Positions 6,917 to 15,262 are shown, numbered from the stretch's first letter. The stretch is DNA of 20,261 bases from an uncultured Alphaproteobacteria bacterium (GCA_937895955.1 CALAZI010000119.1:1-20261), one strand, 5' to 3'. Numbers and translations are program-made. The notes: generated by a model from the sequence alone, not told the origin.

Positions 6917-7920
6917 CAGCGGCAGACGAAATAATCCCTCCCGCGGCGCGGCCCGATTTCCTTGCGGCTGATGATGTTGAGACGCGGCTGGTCCAGGCGA
7001 TGAACGCCGGCGCGCTTGCGAACGGCTGGCTCATCACAGGGGGGGAGGGCATCGGCAAGGCGACGCTCGCCTTTCGGCTCGCTCGGGCGCTTCTGTGGAC
7101 GGATCGGCCCGCCAAAGCGACGTCGCTCGAGGTTCCGGAAAGCGCGCGCGCCTTTTCTCTGGTCGCCTCGGGCGCTCACCCCGATCTCTTTGTCGCCGCC
7201 CGCGCCTATGATGAGAAAAAGGGGCGCTACGCCGCTGAAATATCAGTCGACACTATTCGCGATCTGACCCATTTTCTCAATCACACCGCGTCAATGGGCG
7301 GCTGGCGCGTCGCAATCGTCGACACGGCCGAAGACTTAAACAGAAACTCGGCGAACGCGCTCTTGAAAGCGCTGGAAGAGCCGCCGCCGCGAACCGCCAT
7401 CTTCGTCTTGAGCGCCGCGCCCGGCCGCTTGCTCGCCACAATCCGCTCGCGCTGCAGGCGAATTGATTTAAGGCCGCTTTCCGATGAAGCCGTCGCGGCC
7501 TTTTTGGAGCGCGAAAGCGCGGCGAAAACGTCCGAAGCGATCCGCATTGCAGGCGTTGCCGGCGGCAGGCCTGGCTTTGCCTTGTCGCTGGCGCTCGGCG
7601 ACGGCGCGGAAGCTGTTGAGACAGTAGAGGAGTTCTGGGCGATCGCCCGTGCGGGCGGCGACGTTTCTGCCATCGCCCAACGCCTTGCCGCCAAGAGCGC
7701 CGACGGCGTATGGCCCTTGTTTCGCGCGATGCTCGTTTCAAGACTTGCGCAGGCCGCGAAAGACGACGCGCTGACGCATGGTGCGTTCGCCGATCGGATT
7801 GTCGATCTGCGCGAGGAAGTCGATACGCTTTTCACGCGCGGCGATGCGGTCAATCTTGATCGCGCGCAAATGGTGATGGCGGCGGGCAGGGCGTTCGGCC
7901 CTGGTTTCGCAGCCGCATAA
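6913..7920 (+). CDS. holB: DNA polymerase III subunit delta-prime
   Basis: Delta-prime is the rigid arm of the clamp loader that opens the beta sliding clamp together with delta and tau/gamma. The 335-aa protein has an AAA+ core: a degenerate Walker A GGEGIGKAT (residues 43-51, Ala where Ser/Thr is usual, fitting a non-hydrolysing subunit), the VAIVDTAEDLNRNSANALLKALEEPP block, the sensor-1 strand FVLSAAP, and the IRSRCRRIDLRPL (SRC) motif that supplies the arginine finger to its neighbour. No zinc-finger cysteines are seen. The start overlaps tmk by 4 bp; the stop is 8 bp before the TatD-family gene. In many alphaproteobacteria metG follows holB; here it does not. Confidence 0.94.
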   Translation: MTAADEIIPPAARPDFLAADDVETRLVQAMNAGALANGWLITGGEGIGKATLAFRLARALLWTDRPAKATSLEVPESARAFSLVASGAHPDLFVAARAYDEKKGRYAAEISVDTIRDLTHFLNHTASMGGWRVAIVDTAEDLNRNSANALLKALEEPPPRTAIFVLSAAPGRLLATIRSRCRRIDLRPLSDEAVAAFLERESAAKTSEAIRIAGVAGGRPGFALSLALGDGAEAVETVEEFWAIARAGGDVSAIAQRLAAKSADGVWPLFRAMLVSRLAQAAKDDALTHGAFADRIVDLREEVDTLFTRGDAVNLDRAQMVMAAGRAFGPGFAAA

Positions 7921-7928
7921 GCCCGCTC

Positions 7929-8720
7929 ATGCTCGTAGACAGCCACGTTAACCTCCATCACGAGAAGTTCGCCGGCGAAGTTGAGACGGTGATAGAAGTC
8001 GCGCGTGCGGCCGGTGTTCGGGCCATGCTGACCATTTCCGACAAGCTAAGCTCGACAGAGGCGATCAGGGCCATCTCTGAGCGATATGATTTCATCTGGA
8101 GGTCGATCGGCGCGCATCCTCATTACGCAAGCGAACACCGCGATCTAGACGCCAAGACGCTTGTCGATCTCGCTCGCGACGATGATGTGATCGGAATCGG
8201 CGAATGCGGCCTTGATTTTCATTACGGCTTTTCGCCGCGCGAAGATCAGGAAAAAGTCTTCGCCGCTCATATCGAAGCGGCGCAGGAAACCTGTTTGCCG
8301 CTGATCATCCATACGCGCGAAGCCGATGAATTAATGCTGACCATGCTTTCTGAAGCGATTGGAAAGCGAAAATTCACGCCCTTGCTGCATTGCTATACGA
8401 GCGGGTTTAAACTCGCCGAAGCGGTGATGGAGATGGGCGGCTACATTTCGTTTTCAGGAATAATCACGTTCAAAAACGCCGATGACGTGCGCGCCATCGC
8501 CGCCAAAATGCCGCCTGACCGGATTATCGTTGAAACGGATTGCCCATATTTGGCGCCGGTCCCGTTTCGCGGCCGTCGCTGCGATCCTGAACATGTCGTT
8601 CATGTCGCAGACAAACTCGCTGATATTCTCACCATGCCGCGTGACGAGATTGAGCGTAAGACGACCCAAAACTTCTTCAGGCTCTTCGCCAAGGCGCAAT
8701 TTCGGGAGACGTCGTCATGA
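7929..8720 (+). CDS. TatD-family metal-dependent hydrolase (putative DNase)
   Basis: The 263-aa sequence is a TIM-barrel hydrolase of the TatD family, whose studied members are 3'-5' exo- or AP-type DNA/RNA nucleases. Metal-site segments are DSHVNLH (residues 4-10), GECGLDF with E92, IIHTREA with H128, PLLHCYTSG with H154, and VETDCPYLAPVP with D204. The first motif is normally HxH; here the second position is asparagine (H6, N8), so one usual metal ligand is changed. The usual PVPHRG is PVPFRG. The other ligands are intact. The start at 7929 lies 8 bp after holB, and the stop overlaps the MBL-fold gene by ATGA. The pair TatD-MBL is commonly found together in this class. Confidence 0.9.
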   Translation: MLVDSHVNLHHEKFAGEVETVIEVARAAGVRAMLTISDKLSSTEAIRAISERYDFIWRSIGAHPHYASEHRDLDAKTLVDLARDDDVIGIGECGLDFHYGFSPREDQEKVFAAHIEAAQETCLPLIIHTREADELMLTMLSEAIGKRKFTPLLHCYTSGFKLAEAVMEMGGYISFSGIITFKNADDVRAIAAKMPPDRIIVETDCPYLAPVPFRGRRCDPEHVVHVADKLADILTMPRDEIERKTTQNFFRLFAKAQFRETSS

Positions 8721-9574
8721 ACGGCTCTGCTGAAAAAAGGCGAATGAAGGCGGTCATCCTCGGTTGCGGATCGTCGGGCGGCGTGCCGCGCGTCGGAGGC
8801 GCTGACGGCAAGGGCGATTGGGGCGAGTGCGACCCGTCAGAGCCCAGAAACCGGCGAATGCGGTGCTCATTGCTCATAGAGTGCGCGTATGGACAAGGCG
8901 CTGTTGAACGCAGTGCGACGACGTCGGCGGTGATCGACACATCGCCTGATTTTCGCGCGCAGATGCTGGCGGCGGGCGTTGAACATGTGGACGGCGTCGT
9001 CTTGACGCATGATCACGCCGATCAGACGCACGGCATCGATGATTTGCGCGCCTTTGCGATCAGAAAGCGGAAGCGCGTGCCCGTCTGGCTCGACAGGGCG
9101 ACATCGGGCGCCGTCATAGAGCGTTTCCGCTATTGCTTTGAGCAATCCGAGGGCAGCTGGTACCCGCCGATCCTGGACGAGCGCGCGATTCCGGCTTGCG
9201 GCGATACGTTCAAGGTGACAGGTCCGGGCGGAGACATTCCATTTGTCGCATTTCTGCAGGAGCACGGACCAGTCAATTCGCTGGGCTTCCGGGTCGGCGA
9301 TCTGGCGTATTCGAGCGACGTTATCGGTCTGCCGGAACAAAGTTTTGAGATTCTGGAAGGCGTGAAAATCTGGATCGTCGACGCGCTGCAGATCGCGCCG
9401 CACGGAACGCACGCCAATCTCGAAACAACGTTGCGCTGGATCGGCATCGTCAAACCTGAACGGGCGATCCTGACCAATCTTCATGTGACGATGGACTATC
9501 AGACGCTCATCGCGTCGCTTCCGGCCGGCGTGGAGCCGGCTTTTGACGGCCTCACCGTCGAATTCATGGCCTGA
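8717..9574 (+). CDS. MBL-fold metallo-hydrolase (PhnP-like)
   Basis: The 285-aa protein has the metallo-beta-lactamase fold of the PhnP/YcbX-adjacent type: the N-terminal signature KAVILGCGSSGGVPRVGG, the strand AVIDTSPDFR, the metal motif LTHDHADQTHGIDDLR (H98, H100, D102), EHGPVNSLGFRVGD, AYSSDV, and NLHVTMDY near the C-terminus. The canonical motif is HxHxDH; the last His is Q103 here, which may disturb the second metal. The substrate is unknown; PhnP itself is a cyclic phosphodiesterase, but this cannot be transferred safely. The ATG at 8717 overlaps the TatD stop and has GGGAG upstream. An in-frame ATG at 8744 would give the more usual start MKAVILGCG. It is the last gene of the plus-strand operon. 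Confidence 0.88.
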   Translation: MNGSAEKRRMKAVILGCGSSGGVPRVGGADGKGDWGECDPSEPRNRRMRCSLLIECAYGQGAVERSATTSAVIDTSPDFRAQMLAAGVEHVDGVVLTHDHADQTHGIDDLRAFAIRKRKRVPVWLDRATSGAVIERFRYCFEQSEGSWYPPILDERAIPACGDTFKVTGPGGDIPFVAFLQEHGPVNSLGFRVGDLAYSSDVIGLPEQSFEILEGVKIWIVDALQIAPHGTHANLETTLRWIGIVKPERAILTNLHVTMDYQTLIASLPAGVEPAFDGLTVEFMA

Positions 9575-9622
9575 GTAAATTTGCGACAATATCAATTGTG
9601 CGAAAAAGATGGGTGTCAAAAT

Positions 9623-9653
9623 GGCCGTGAAACTGGCTCTTCGTTTCACGGCC
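9623..9653 (-). terminator. Rho-independent terminator between convergent genes
   Basis: GGCCGTGAAAC (9623-9633) and GTTTCACGGCC (9643-9653) form a perfect 11-bp stem with a 9-nt loop. Read on the minus strand the stem is followed by ATTTTG, a short U-tract, so it best serves the minus-strand methyltransferase-like gene that ends at 9698. It may also stop plus-strand transcripts from the MBL gene. Confidence 0.75.
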
Positions 9654-9697
9654 CTATCGTCGTCAAACGTTTGCGATGCCCCGGCTGAACCCGCCTG

Positions 9698-10576
9698 TTA
9701 TTCAGGCTTCCTGAATTTCAGCGTCATGCGATCGGATTCGCCGATCGCTTCCATCTTCGCCTTCAGCTCCGGATTGTCGCGGCTTGTCGCCAGCGTCGGC
9801 GGCAAGCGCCAAACGACCTCCGCCTCTGTAGGCTGATCCGCCGGATTTGCGTTGATCTCGGTTGATCCCAGGAATTCAAACCCGGCGCCCTTGAACGCGG
9901 CAATGATCGCCGACTGCTTCACATAACCGGCGTCGCCTTCCGCCCATTTATCGGACGAGGTTTCCGGCGCGCGATGCTGGACGACGCCGACAACGCCGCC
10001 CGGTTTCAGCATATCCATAGCCGCCTTCAATGCGGCGGTGCGATAGCCGCCCTCTTCCTCGAAGCGGTTGAAATGATGGAAAGCGCGGATCATCAGGATC
10101 ACATCAACGGATCCTTTCACTTCTTCCGGCACATCGCCGTAAGTGACGGCGCTGATTTTCGCGCCGTCGCTCGGCGCCCAGCCTGTCGAATCCGTCACCC
10201 AGTCCGCAGCCCAGGATTTGCGCTTTTCGAGAAACTCTTCCGTCGCAAAGCCGGTGAAAAGCGGCCACATCGCGTAATCATAGTCGGCGCCGATCACTTC
10301 GCCGTCAGATCCTAGATAGTCGGCCAGAATGCCGGAATACCAGACCTTGCCGGGCAGCGTGTCGACGACGGTCATGCCGGGCGCCACGCCGAAGAACTCC
10401 AATGTTTCCTTCGGGTGACGATATTTGTAGCGGGCCTGGTCATCTGCTGGTTGCGCAGCCAACACGGCATCAAGACGCGCGCCGTCAAATTGCGACGCCG
10501 CAGGCCGTTTATCATCCGTCGTCGCGCAAGCGACAAGCGCAGCGGCCGCAGCGGCGATCAGCGACATTCTCATCAT
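9698..10576 (-). CDS. Lipoprotein with class I SAM-methyltransferase fold (COG4798-like)
   Basis: The 292-aa product starts MMRMSLIAAAAAALVAC, a lipoprotein signal with C17 as the lipidation site, so it should be exported. The body resembles a Rossmann-type methyltransferase of the predicted-methyltransferase group often written COG4798: VVDTLPGKVWYSGILADYLG (70-89, where a GxGxG loop is expected), VIGADYDYAMWP, the strand DVILMIRAFHHF, MLKPGGVVGVVQHRAP, and the final strands WRLPP and RMTLKFRKP. SAM is not known in the periplasm, so catalysis is uncertain. The start is well supported: GGAGG lies seven bases upstream. It lies 57 bp after pntB and is the last gene before the terminator at 9623-9653. 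Confidence 0.82.
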   Translation of the reverse strand: MMRMSLIAAAAAALVACATTDDKRPAASQFDGARLDAVLAAQPADDQARYKYRHPKETLEFFGVAPGMTVVDTLPGKVWYSGILADYLGSDGEVIGADYDYAMWPLFTGFATEEFLEKRKSWAADWVTDSTGWAPSDGAKISAVTYGDVPEEVKGSVDVILMIRAFHHFNRFEEEGGYRTAALKAAMDMLKPGGVVGVVQHRAPETSSDKWAEGDAGYVKQSAIIAAFKGAGFEFLGSTEINANPADQPTEAEVVWRLPPTLATSRDNPELKAKMEAIGESDRMTLKFRKPE

Positions 10577-10633
10577 TTTATTTCCTCCAATTCGCGCGCG
10601 CCGGAAGCTCTGTCCGCCTGATGAGACGCGCCG

Positions 10634-12040
10634 CTAATGCAGCGCCTTTACGATGGCTTCGCACACTTTCTTGGCGTCGCCGAATAACATCATCGTGTTG
10701 TCGCGGAAAAAGAGCTCGTTCTGAACGCCGGCATAGCCGGAAGCCATAGACCGTTTCACGAACAGAACCGTTCGGGCGTTTTCAACGTCGAGAACTGGCA
10801 TGCCGTAAATCGCCGACGTCTTGTCGGTTTTCGCCGCCGGATTGGTGACATCATTGGCGCCGATGACGAAAGCGACATCGGCTGACCGAAATTCGGCGTT
10901 GATGTCTTCAAGTTCAAAGACTTCGTCATAGGGAACCTGCGCCTCGGCCAGAAGGACGTTCATATGGCCGGGCATGCGGCCGGCTACGGGGTGGATCGCG
11001 TATTTGACCTCGACGCCCGCTTCTTTCAGGCCGTCCGCCATTTCCTTCAGCGCGTGCTGGGCCTGCGCGACAGCCATGCCGTAACCGGGCACGATGATGA
11101 CCTTGCCGGCGTTTTTCATGACGAAGGCGGCGTCGTCCGCAGAGCCCTGCTTGACGGGTCGCGTCTCCTCACCGTCGCCGGCGCCGCCTGTCGCGTCCTC
11201 GCCGCCGAAGCCGCCGAGAATGACCGAGATGAACGATCGCCCCATCCCCTTGCACATGATGTAGGAAAGGATGGCGCCGGACGAGCCGACCAGCGCGCCG
11301 GTGATGATCAACGCCATGTTTTCCAGGGTGAAGCCGATGCCCGCCGCCGCCCAGCCGGAATAGGAATTCAGCATTGAGACGACGACCGGCATGTCGGCGC
11401 CGCCGATCGGGATGATCAGCAGGAAGCCGAGAATGAACGCCGCAAGCGTCAGCGCGGCGAAAACCGTCCAGTTCTGATAGCCGGTCATCAACATGCCAAT
11501 ACAGAGCACGATAAACAGCGCGAGGCCGAGATTGATGACATGGCGCGCCGGCAAGAGGATCGGCTTGCCGGACATTTTGCCGGCGAGCTTGGCGTAGGCG
11601 ATGACCGAGCCGGAAAACGTGATGGCGCCGATGGCGACGCCGAGCGACATTTCAAGCGCCGACTGAAGGTGAATGGCGCCCGGCTCGCCGACGCCGAAGG
11701 CGCGCGGCGCCAGAAACGCCGCCCAGGCGATGAAAACGGCGGCGAGACCGACGAGACTGTGAAAGAACGCGACAAGCTCCGGCATCTCGGTCATCTTCAC
11801 GCGCTGCGCGACGACGGCGCCGGCGCCGCCGCCAATGCCGACGGCTAGAAGAATGTAGACCCACGTCATCAGGCCCTTGTCCTGCAGGAGGAACAACGTC
11901 GTGCCGACGGCGAGCGCCATGCCGATCATGCCGAAGCGATTGCCCTGTCGCGCGGTCTCAGGCGACGACAGTCCTCTCAGCGCAAGAATGAAGAGAACGC
12001 CGGAAGCGACATAGAGTAGCGGCGGAAGATTATGCCCCAT
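10634..12040 (-). CDS. pntB: NAD(P) transhydrogenase subunit beta
   Basis: PntB carries most of the proton channel (domain II) and the NADP(H)-binding domain III of the proton-translocating transhydrogenase, which makes NADPH from NADH using the proton gradient. The 468-aa protein shows multiple membrane helices up to about residue 260. Domain III follows with GYGMAVAQAQHALKEMAD, HPVAGRMPGHMNVLLAEA, VIGANDVTNPAA, GMPVLDVENA and KRSMASGYAGVQNELF, all standard. Length is normal. It starts 6 bp after pntAb, so the three pnt genes form a tight operon on the minus strand. Confidence 0.97.
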   Translation of the reverse strand: MGHNLPPLLYVASGVLFILALRGLSSPETARQGNRFGMIGMALAVGTTLFLLQDKGLMTWVYILLAVGIGGGAGAVVAQRVKMTEMPELVAFFHSLVGLAAVFIAWAAFLAPRAFGVGEPGAIHLQSALEMSLGVAIGAITFSGSVIAYAKLAGKMSGKPILLPARHVINLGLALFIVLCIGMLMTGYQNWTVFAALTLAAFILGFLLIIPIGGADMPVVVSMLNSYSGWAAAGIGFTLENMALIITGALVGSSGAILSYIMCKGMGRSFISVILGGFGGEDATGGAGDGEETRPVKQGSADDAAFVMKNAGKVIIVPGYGMAVAQAQHALKEMADGLKEAGVEVKYAIHPVAGRMPGHMNVLLAEAQVPYDEVFELEDINAEFRSADVAFVIGANDVTNPAAKTDKTSAIYGMPVLDVENARTVLFVKRSMASGYAGVQNELFFRDNTMMLFGDAKKVCEAIVKALH

Positions 12041-12046
12041 GGCGCC

Positions 12047-12529
12047 CTACGCCCCCTTCTTCTTGTACATGGCCAGCATTCGTTGCGTGACGAGAAAGCC
12101 GCCGAATATGTTGACGCTGGCGAGCGCGACAGCGAGGAAGCCGAAGAGTTTTGACGTTCCGCCCGCGGCGGAAACAAACTCGGCGCCGACGGCGATCAGG
12201 GCGCCGACAATGACTACCGAAGAAATCGCGTTGGTGACTGACATCAGCGGCGTATGAAGCGCCGGCGTCACTGACCAGACGACATAATAGCCGACAAAGA
12301 TCGCAAGAATGAAAATCGCCAGCAGGTAAACGAAATCGGATGGTCCTCCGGCGACAGCGTCAGCGATCGAATTGATCTGGCTGATCAGCGAAGTCGCCTG
12401 CTCGCTCGCTTCCGCGAGGCTTTGTGCTGACGCCTCAGCGGAATCAGCGGCCTGTTTCAGCGCTTCAGCCGCTTCTTCGACATCCTTTGCGGCCTCGACG
12501 GCGGATGCTTCGGTCGCTTGCTCTGCCAT
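12047..12529 (-). CDS. pntAb: NAD(P) transhydrogenase subunit alpha part 2 (membrane part)
   Basis: In the split-alpha form, PntAb provides the membrane helices that in E. coli lie at the C-terminus of PntA. Residues 60-160 contain three membrane segments (about 66-84, 99-120 and 127-149) with the family landmarks GYYVVWSVTPALHTPLMSVT, NAISSVVIVGA and NIFGGFLVTQRML. The first 60 residues are an Ala/Glu/Ser-rich, heptad-like extension (MAEQATEASAVEAAKDVEEA...) that is longer and more acidic than in the PntAb proteins I know. The start lies 3 bp after the pntAa stop. An internal start would drop the extension, but none with a better site is seen. Confidence 0.94.
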   Translation of the reverse strand: MAEQATEASAVEAAKDVEEAAEALKQAADSAEASAQSLAEASEQATSLISQINSIADAVAGGPSDFVYLLAIFILAIFVGYYVVWSVTPALHTPLMSVTNAISSVVIVGALIAVGAEFVSAAGGTSKLFGFLAVALASVNIFGGFLVTQRMLAMYKKKGA

Positions 12530-12532
12530 CGT

Positions 12533-13720
12533 TTACTCCATGCTCGGCCCGTCGGAGGACGGGGCCTTTGGGGCGGGCGGTTCAGAAGGCGCAGGGGCGA
12601 AAGAAGGATGCGTGATTTCGCCGGCGCGTGTCAGGGCGACGCCTTTGATGATGTCATCGTCCCAGTCGATCGTCAGCTCTTTGGTTTCCTTGTCGATGAA
12701 GGCGGAAACGAAGTTCAGCAGGTTTTTCGCGTAGAGGCTCGACGCATCCGTCGCGAGCCGCCCCGGAACGTTTTCAAAGCCGATAATGATGACGCCGCCG
12801 ACATCAATCACTTCGCCGCGACGGGAGAGCGCGACGTTGCCCCCCTGCTCCACGGCGAGGTCGACAATGACAGACCCCGGCGCCATGGAGCGCACCATAT
12901 CTTCAGAAACGAGCCGCGGCGCAGGGCGCCCTGGTATCAACGCTGTCGTTAGGACGATATTCTGCTTCGCGATGTGCTTGCCGACGAATTCCGCCTGACG
13001 TCGTTGGAAATCAGCGGACATTTCTTTTGCGTAGCCGCCGGACGTCTCTGCCCCCTTCATCGCCTCTTCATCGACGGTGACGAAGGAGGCGCCGAGGCTT
13101 TCAACCTGCTCTTTCGCGGCCCAGCGCACATCGGTGGCGGAAACGACGGCGCCAAGCCTTCGCGCAGTGGCTATGGCCTGAAGGCCGGCGACGCCGGCGC
13201 CCATGATGAAAACCTTCGCCGGCGCGATCGTGCCCGCCGCCGTCATCATCATCGGGATCGCGCGGCCGTAGTAGGCGGCGGCGTCGATGACGGCCTTGTA
13301 GCCGGCGAGATTCGACTGCGAGGAAAGCACGTCCATCGACTGCGCGCGGGTGATGCGCGGCATCAGATCCATGGCGAAGAGATCGACCCCGGCATTCGCC
13401 GCGGCGGCGATAATGTCGGCGTTGCCATGCGGCGAAACGATTGCGGCGATACGTTGGCCGCGCGCGAGGCGTCCGATATCCCCGGGGCCGGGCGCGCGCA
13501 CGGCGAGGATAAGTTCGGCGCCCGATACGGTCTCGGCGAAAGTCTGCGCCATGCGGGCGCCGGCTTCGGCGAAGGCGTGATCGACGAAGTTCGCCGCCTC
13601 CCCGGCTCCGGCCTCGATGACGACGTCAGCGCCGAGGGCGATGAATTTTTTCACCGTCTCCGGCGACGCTGCAACGCGCGTTTCTCCGGCCTTCGTTTCT
13701 TTAAGGACGGCGATCTTCAT
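12533..13720 (-). CDS. pntAa: NAD(P) transhydrogenase subunit alpha part 1 (NAD-binding)
   Basis: PntAa is the soluble domain I that binds NAD(H). The 395-aa protein begins MKIAVLKETKAGETRVAASP, typical of the alanine dehydrogenase/PntA N-terminal domain. It has RITRAQSMDVLSSQSNLAGY (about 122-141), the Rossmann loop GAGVAGL (174-180) with acidic D197 after SAT, and the block AEFVGKHIAKQNIVLTTALI PGRPAP. The C-terminal tail is proline-rich (PAPSEPPAPKAP), as in other split-alpha proteins. AGGAGG lies upstream of the ATG. It follows the small subunit IV-like gene with a 101-bp gap and leads directly into pntAb. Confidence 0.97.
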   Translation of the reverse strand: MKIAVLKETKAGETRVAASPETVKKFIALGADVVIEAGAGEAANFVDHAFAEAGARMAQTFAETVSGAELILAVRAPGPGDIGRLARGQRIAAIVSPHGNADIIAAAANAGVDLFAMDLMPRITRAQSMDVLSSQSNLAGYKAVIDAAAYYGRAIPMMMTAAGTIAPAKVFIMGAGVAGLQAIATARRLGAVVSATDVRWAAKEQVESLGASFVTVDEEAMKGAETSGGYAKEMSADFQRRQAEFVGKHIAKQNIVLTTALIPGRPAPRLVSEDMVRSMAPGSVIVDLAVEQGGNVALSRRGEVIDVGGVIIIGFENVPGRLATDASSLYAKNLLNFVSAFIDKETKELTIDWDDDIIKGVALTRAGEITHPSFAPAPSEPPAPKAPSSDGPSME

Positions 13721-13821
13721 GGATCCTCCTGTGACGCAGGCGATTGAGCGTACCGCACACCGGAGACAAGCCGCGAATAGGAACGCCGCGACGCGGACGC
13801 TGCCGGATTAGGGAAAGCCCG

Positions 13822-14052
13822 TCAGTGCGTGAAAAAGGTTCTAACGACCCACCAGACAAGCAGGTAGACGCCGATGAAGGATATGGCGGCCGCCAAGAGG
13901 CCGTTCGCCATCACAAGTTGAGTGAAGAACATCGTCAGCGCCAAGCAAAACGGCACGCCGACCTCGGCCGAGGTTTTCATGATGCCTTTGTAGATCTTCC
14001 GGTGTTCCTCGGCGTCCGCCGTTCTCTGGGCGGCGTCGTTGACTGTCGCCAT
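13822..14052 (-). CDS. Small membrane protein, aa3-type cytochrome c oxidase subunit IV-like
   Basis: The 76-aa product has a short polar N-terminus and the segment EEHRKIYKGIMKTSAEVGVP. Two hydrophobic stretches follow (about 31-48 and 51-71). The pattern of a short acidic leader, a Y-x-G-hydrophobic-K turn and membrane helix resembles the bacterial COX4_pro_2 family, which is often found beside pntA in alphaproteobacteria. In those oxidases subunit IV is a peripheral membrane helix without redox centres. The start has GGAG eight bases upstream. The gap before it contains an imperfect hairpin with GAATTC arms (14069-14074 and 14091-14096), which may partly separate it from the hydrolase gene. 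Family assignment rests on size, topology and neighbours, so it is moderate. Confidence 0.68.
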   Translation of the reverse strand: MATVNDAAQRTADAEEHRKIYKGIMKTSAEVGVPFCLALTMFFTQLVMANGLLAAAISFIGVYLLVWWVVRTFFTH

Positions 14053-14131
14053 TTCGCATTCTCCGATCGAATTCCGGGCTTTTTCTGGCCGAATTCAGGG
14101 GGATGGGCAAGGGGCGAAGCGGCGCAGGCGC

Positions 14132-15100
14132 CTAGTTTCCCACCCTCACCGGCCAGCATGCCAGCAAGGTTCTGAGGGCGGTCGCAAAACCGATCGGCTG
14201 CTCCATCATCAGATGGTGGTGGACGGTCGGCATGATGACGAAGGGCGATCGCCCTGTCGCCTGCGCTCTCAGATGATCGAAGCCGTCGCCGACCGCGAAA
14301 GCGGACTTCTCTCCGTAGAAAAAGGCGAGCGGACACCGCGCGGCGAGAAACAGGTCGCGATCGTAATGGATCTCGAAATTCCGGCCGTGCGAAGGGTCGA
14401 ATTTCCAGGTCCAGCCTGAGCCGCCTTCGGGCCGCGGCGCCTTCTGGAGGCCCTCGCGCGCGATATAGTCGACAAGATAGGATTCCGAGGCGGGCTGGTT
14501 CGGCAGGAAGCGGAAACGCGCGATCGGCTCTTCTATCTTTTCATAGACGCGGTTCGGGCGAACGTCGCCGTTCGGCTCCTGCTTTTTGAGGACGGTGTAC
14601 CCTTCATCGGGGTCCGGCTTGCCGATCGGGCTGTCGATGACGACAGCGCCGAGAAGCGCTTCGCCGCGGCGCTCAACGGCGGCGAGCGTCACCCAGCCGC
14701 CGAAAGAATGCCCGACGACGATCGGCCGCCCGCCCTCGCCGGCGCCGGAGGCTTCAATGACCGCGAAGAGATCGTCGATGGACAAATTGATCGAATAGGT
14801 GGGCCGCCAGTCGCTGTCGCCCATGCCGGCCATATCGTAAGCGATGACGCGATAGCGATCGGTGAAAAACGGCGCGAATGGACGCCACCAATTGCGATGT
14901 GCGCGGCCGCCATGAATGAAGATGAGGCCGCGGCGGCCGCGTTCGCCCCAGGCCGAATAGCGGATCTTCGCCCCGGCGACATCGACGGCGCCCTCTTCCG
15001 ACGGCGCGGCGATCGCCGCGTCGAACCAGTCGGGCGCAGGCGGCCTTGCCCCGTTCAAATGCTCGATGGGCCTGATGTGGTCGTCCTTGGCGGCGCTCAT
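14132..15100 (-). CDS. Alpha/beta-fold hydrolase
   Basis: The 322-aa protein has the alpha/beta hydrolase core: oxyanion motif FIHGGRAHRNWW (61-72), the YRVIAYDMAGMGDSDW block, the nucleophile elbow GHSFGG with S132, AVVIDSPIG after it, a helical cap region, and a late histidine cluster TVHHHLMMEQP that supplies the catalytic His. FYGEKSAF precedes it. No signal peptide is seen, so it is probably cytoplasmic. The family covers esterases, epoxide hydrolases, haloperoxidases and others, and the substrate cannot be deduced. It is the first gene of the minus-strand cluster and divergent from the sigma-54 regulator. Confidence 0.88.
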   Translation of the reverse strand: MSAAKDDHIRPIEHLNGARPPAPDWFDAAIAAPSEEGAVDVAGAKIRYSAWGERGRRGLIFIHGGRAHRNWWRPFAPFFTDRYRVIAYDMAGMGDSDWRPTYSINLSIDDLFAVIEASGAGEGGRPIVVGHSFGGWVTLAAVERRGEALLGAVVIDSPIGKPDPDEGYTVLKKQEPNGDVRPNRVYEKIEEPIARFRFLPNQPASESYLVDYIAREGLQKAPRPEGGSGWTWKFDPSHGRNFEIHYDRDLFLAARCPLAFFYGEKSAFAVGDGFDHLRAQATGRSPFVIMPTVHHHLMMEQPIGFATALRTLLACWPVRVGN

Positions 15101-15262
15101 GATCTTTCCGCTTCAATGCGATTTCCCGTTTCCGGCTCATAGCGCAGGCGCGCGTCTTTCGGAACCGCGCCGGGGCAAGGTGAACGAAATCTGAACGGCG
15201 CCGGCTCGGTGACCCGGAATGAAACATTTTAACGCGATCTTTAGCCCGCTCCGCTAGTCATC

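Noticed and set aside
12974..13747. 257-aa plus-strand frame antisense to pntAa
   Set aside because: It is a high-GC shadow of a clearly coding gene; composition is Arg/Gly/Asp-rich and random-looking.
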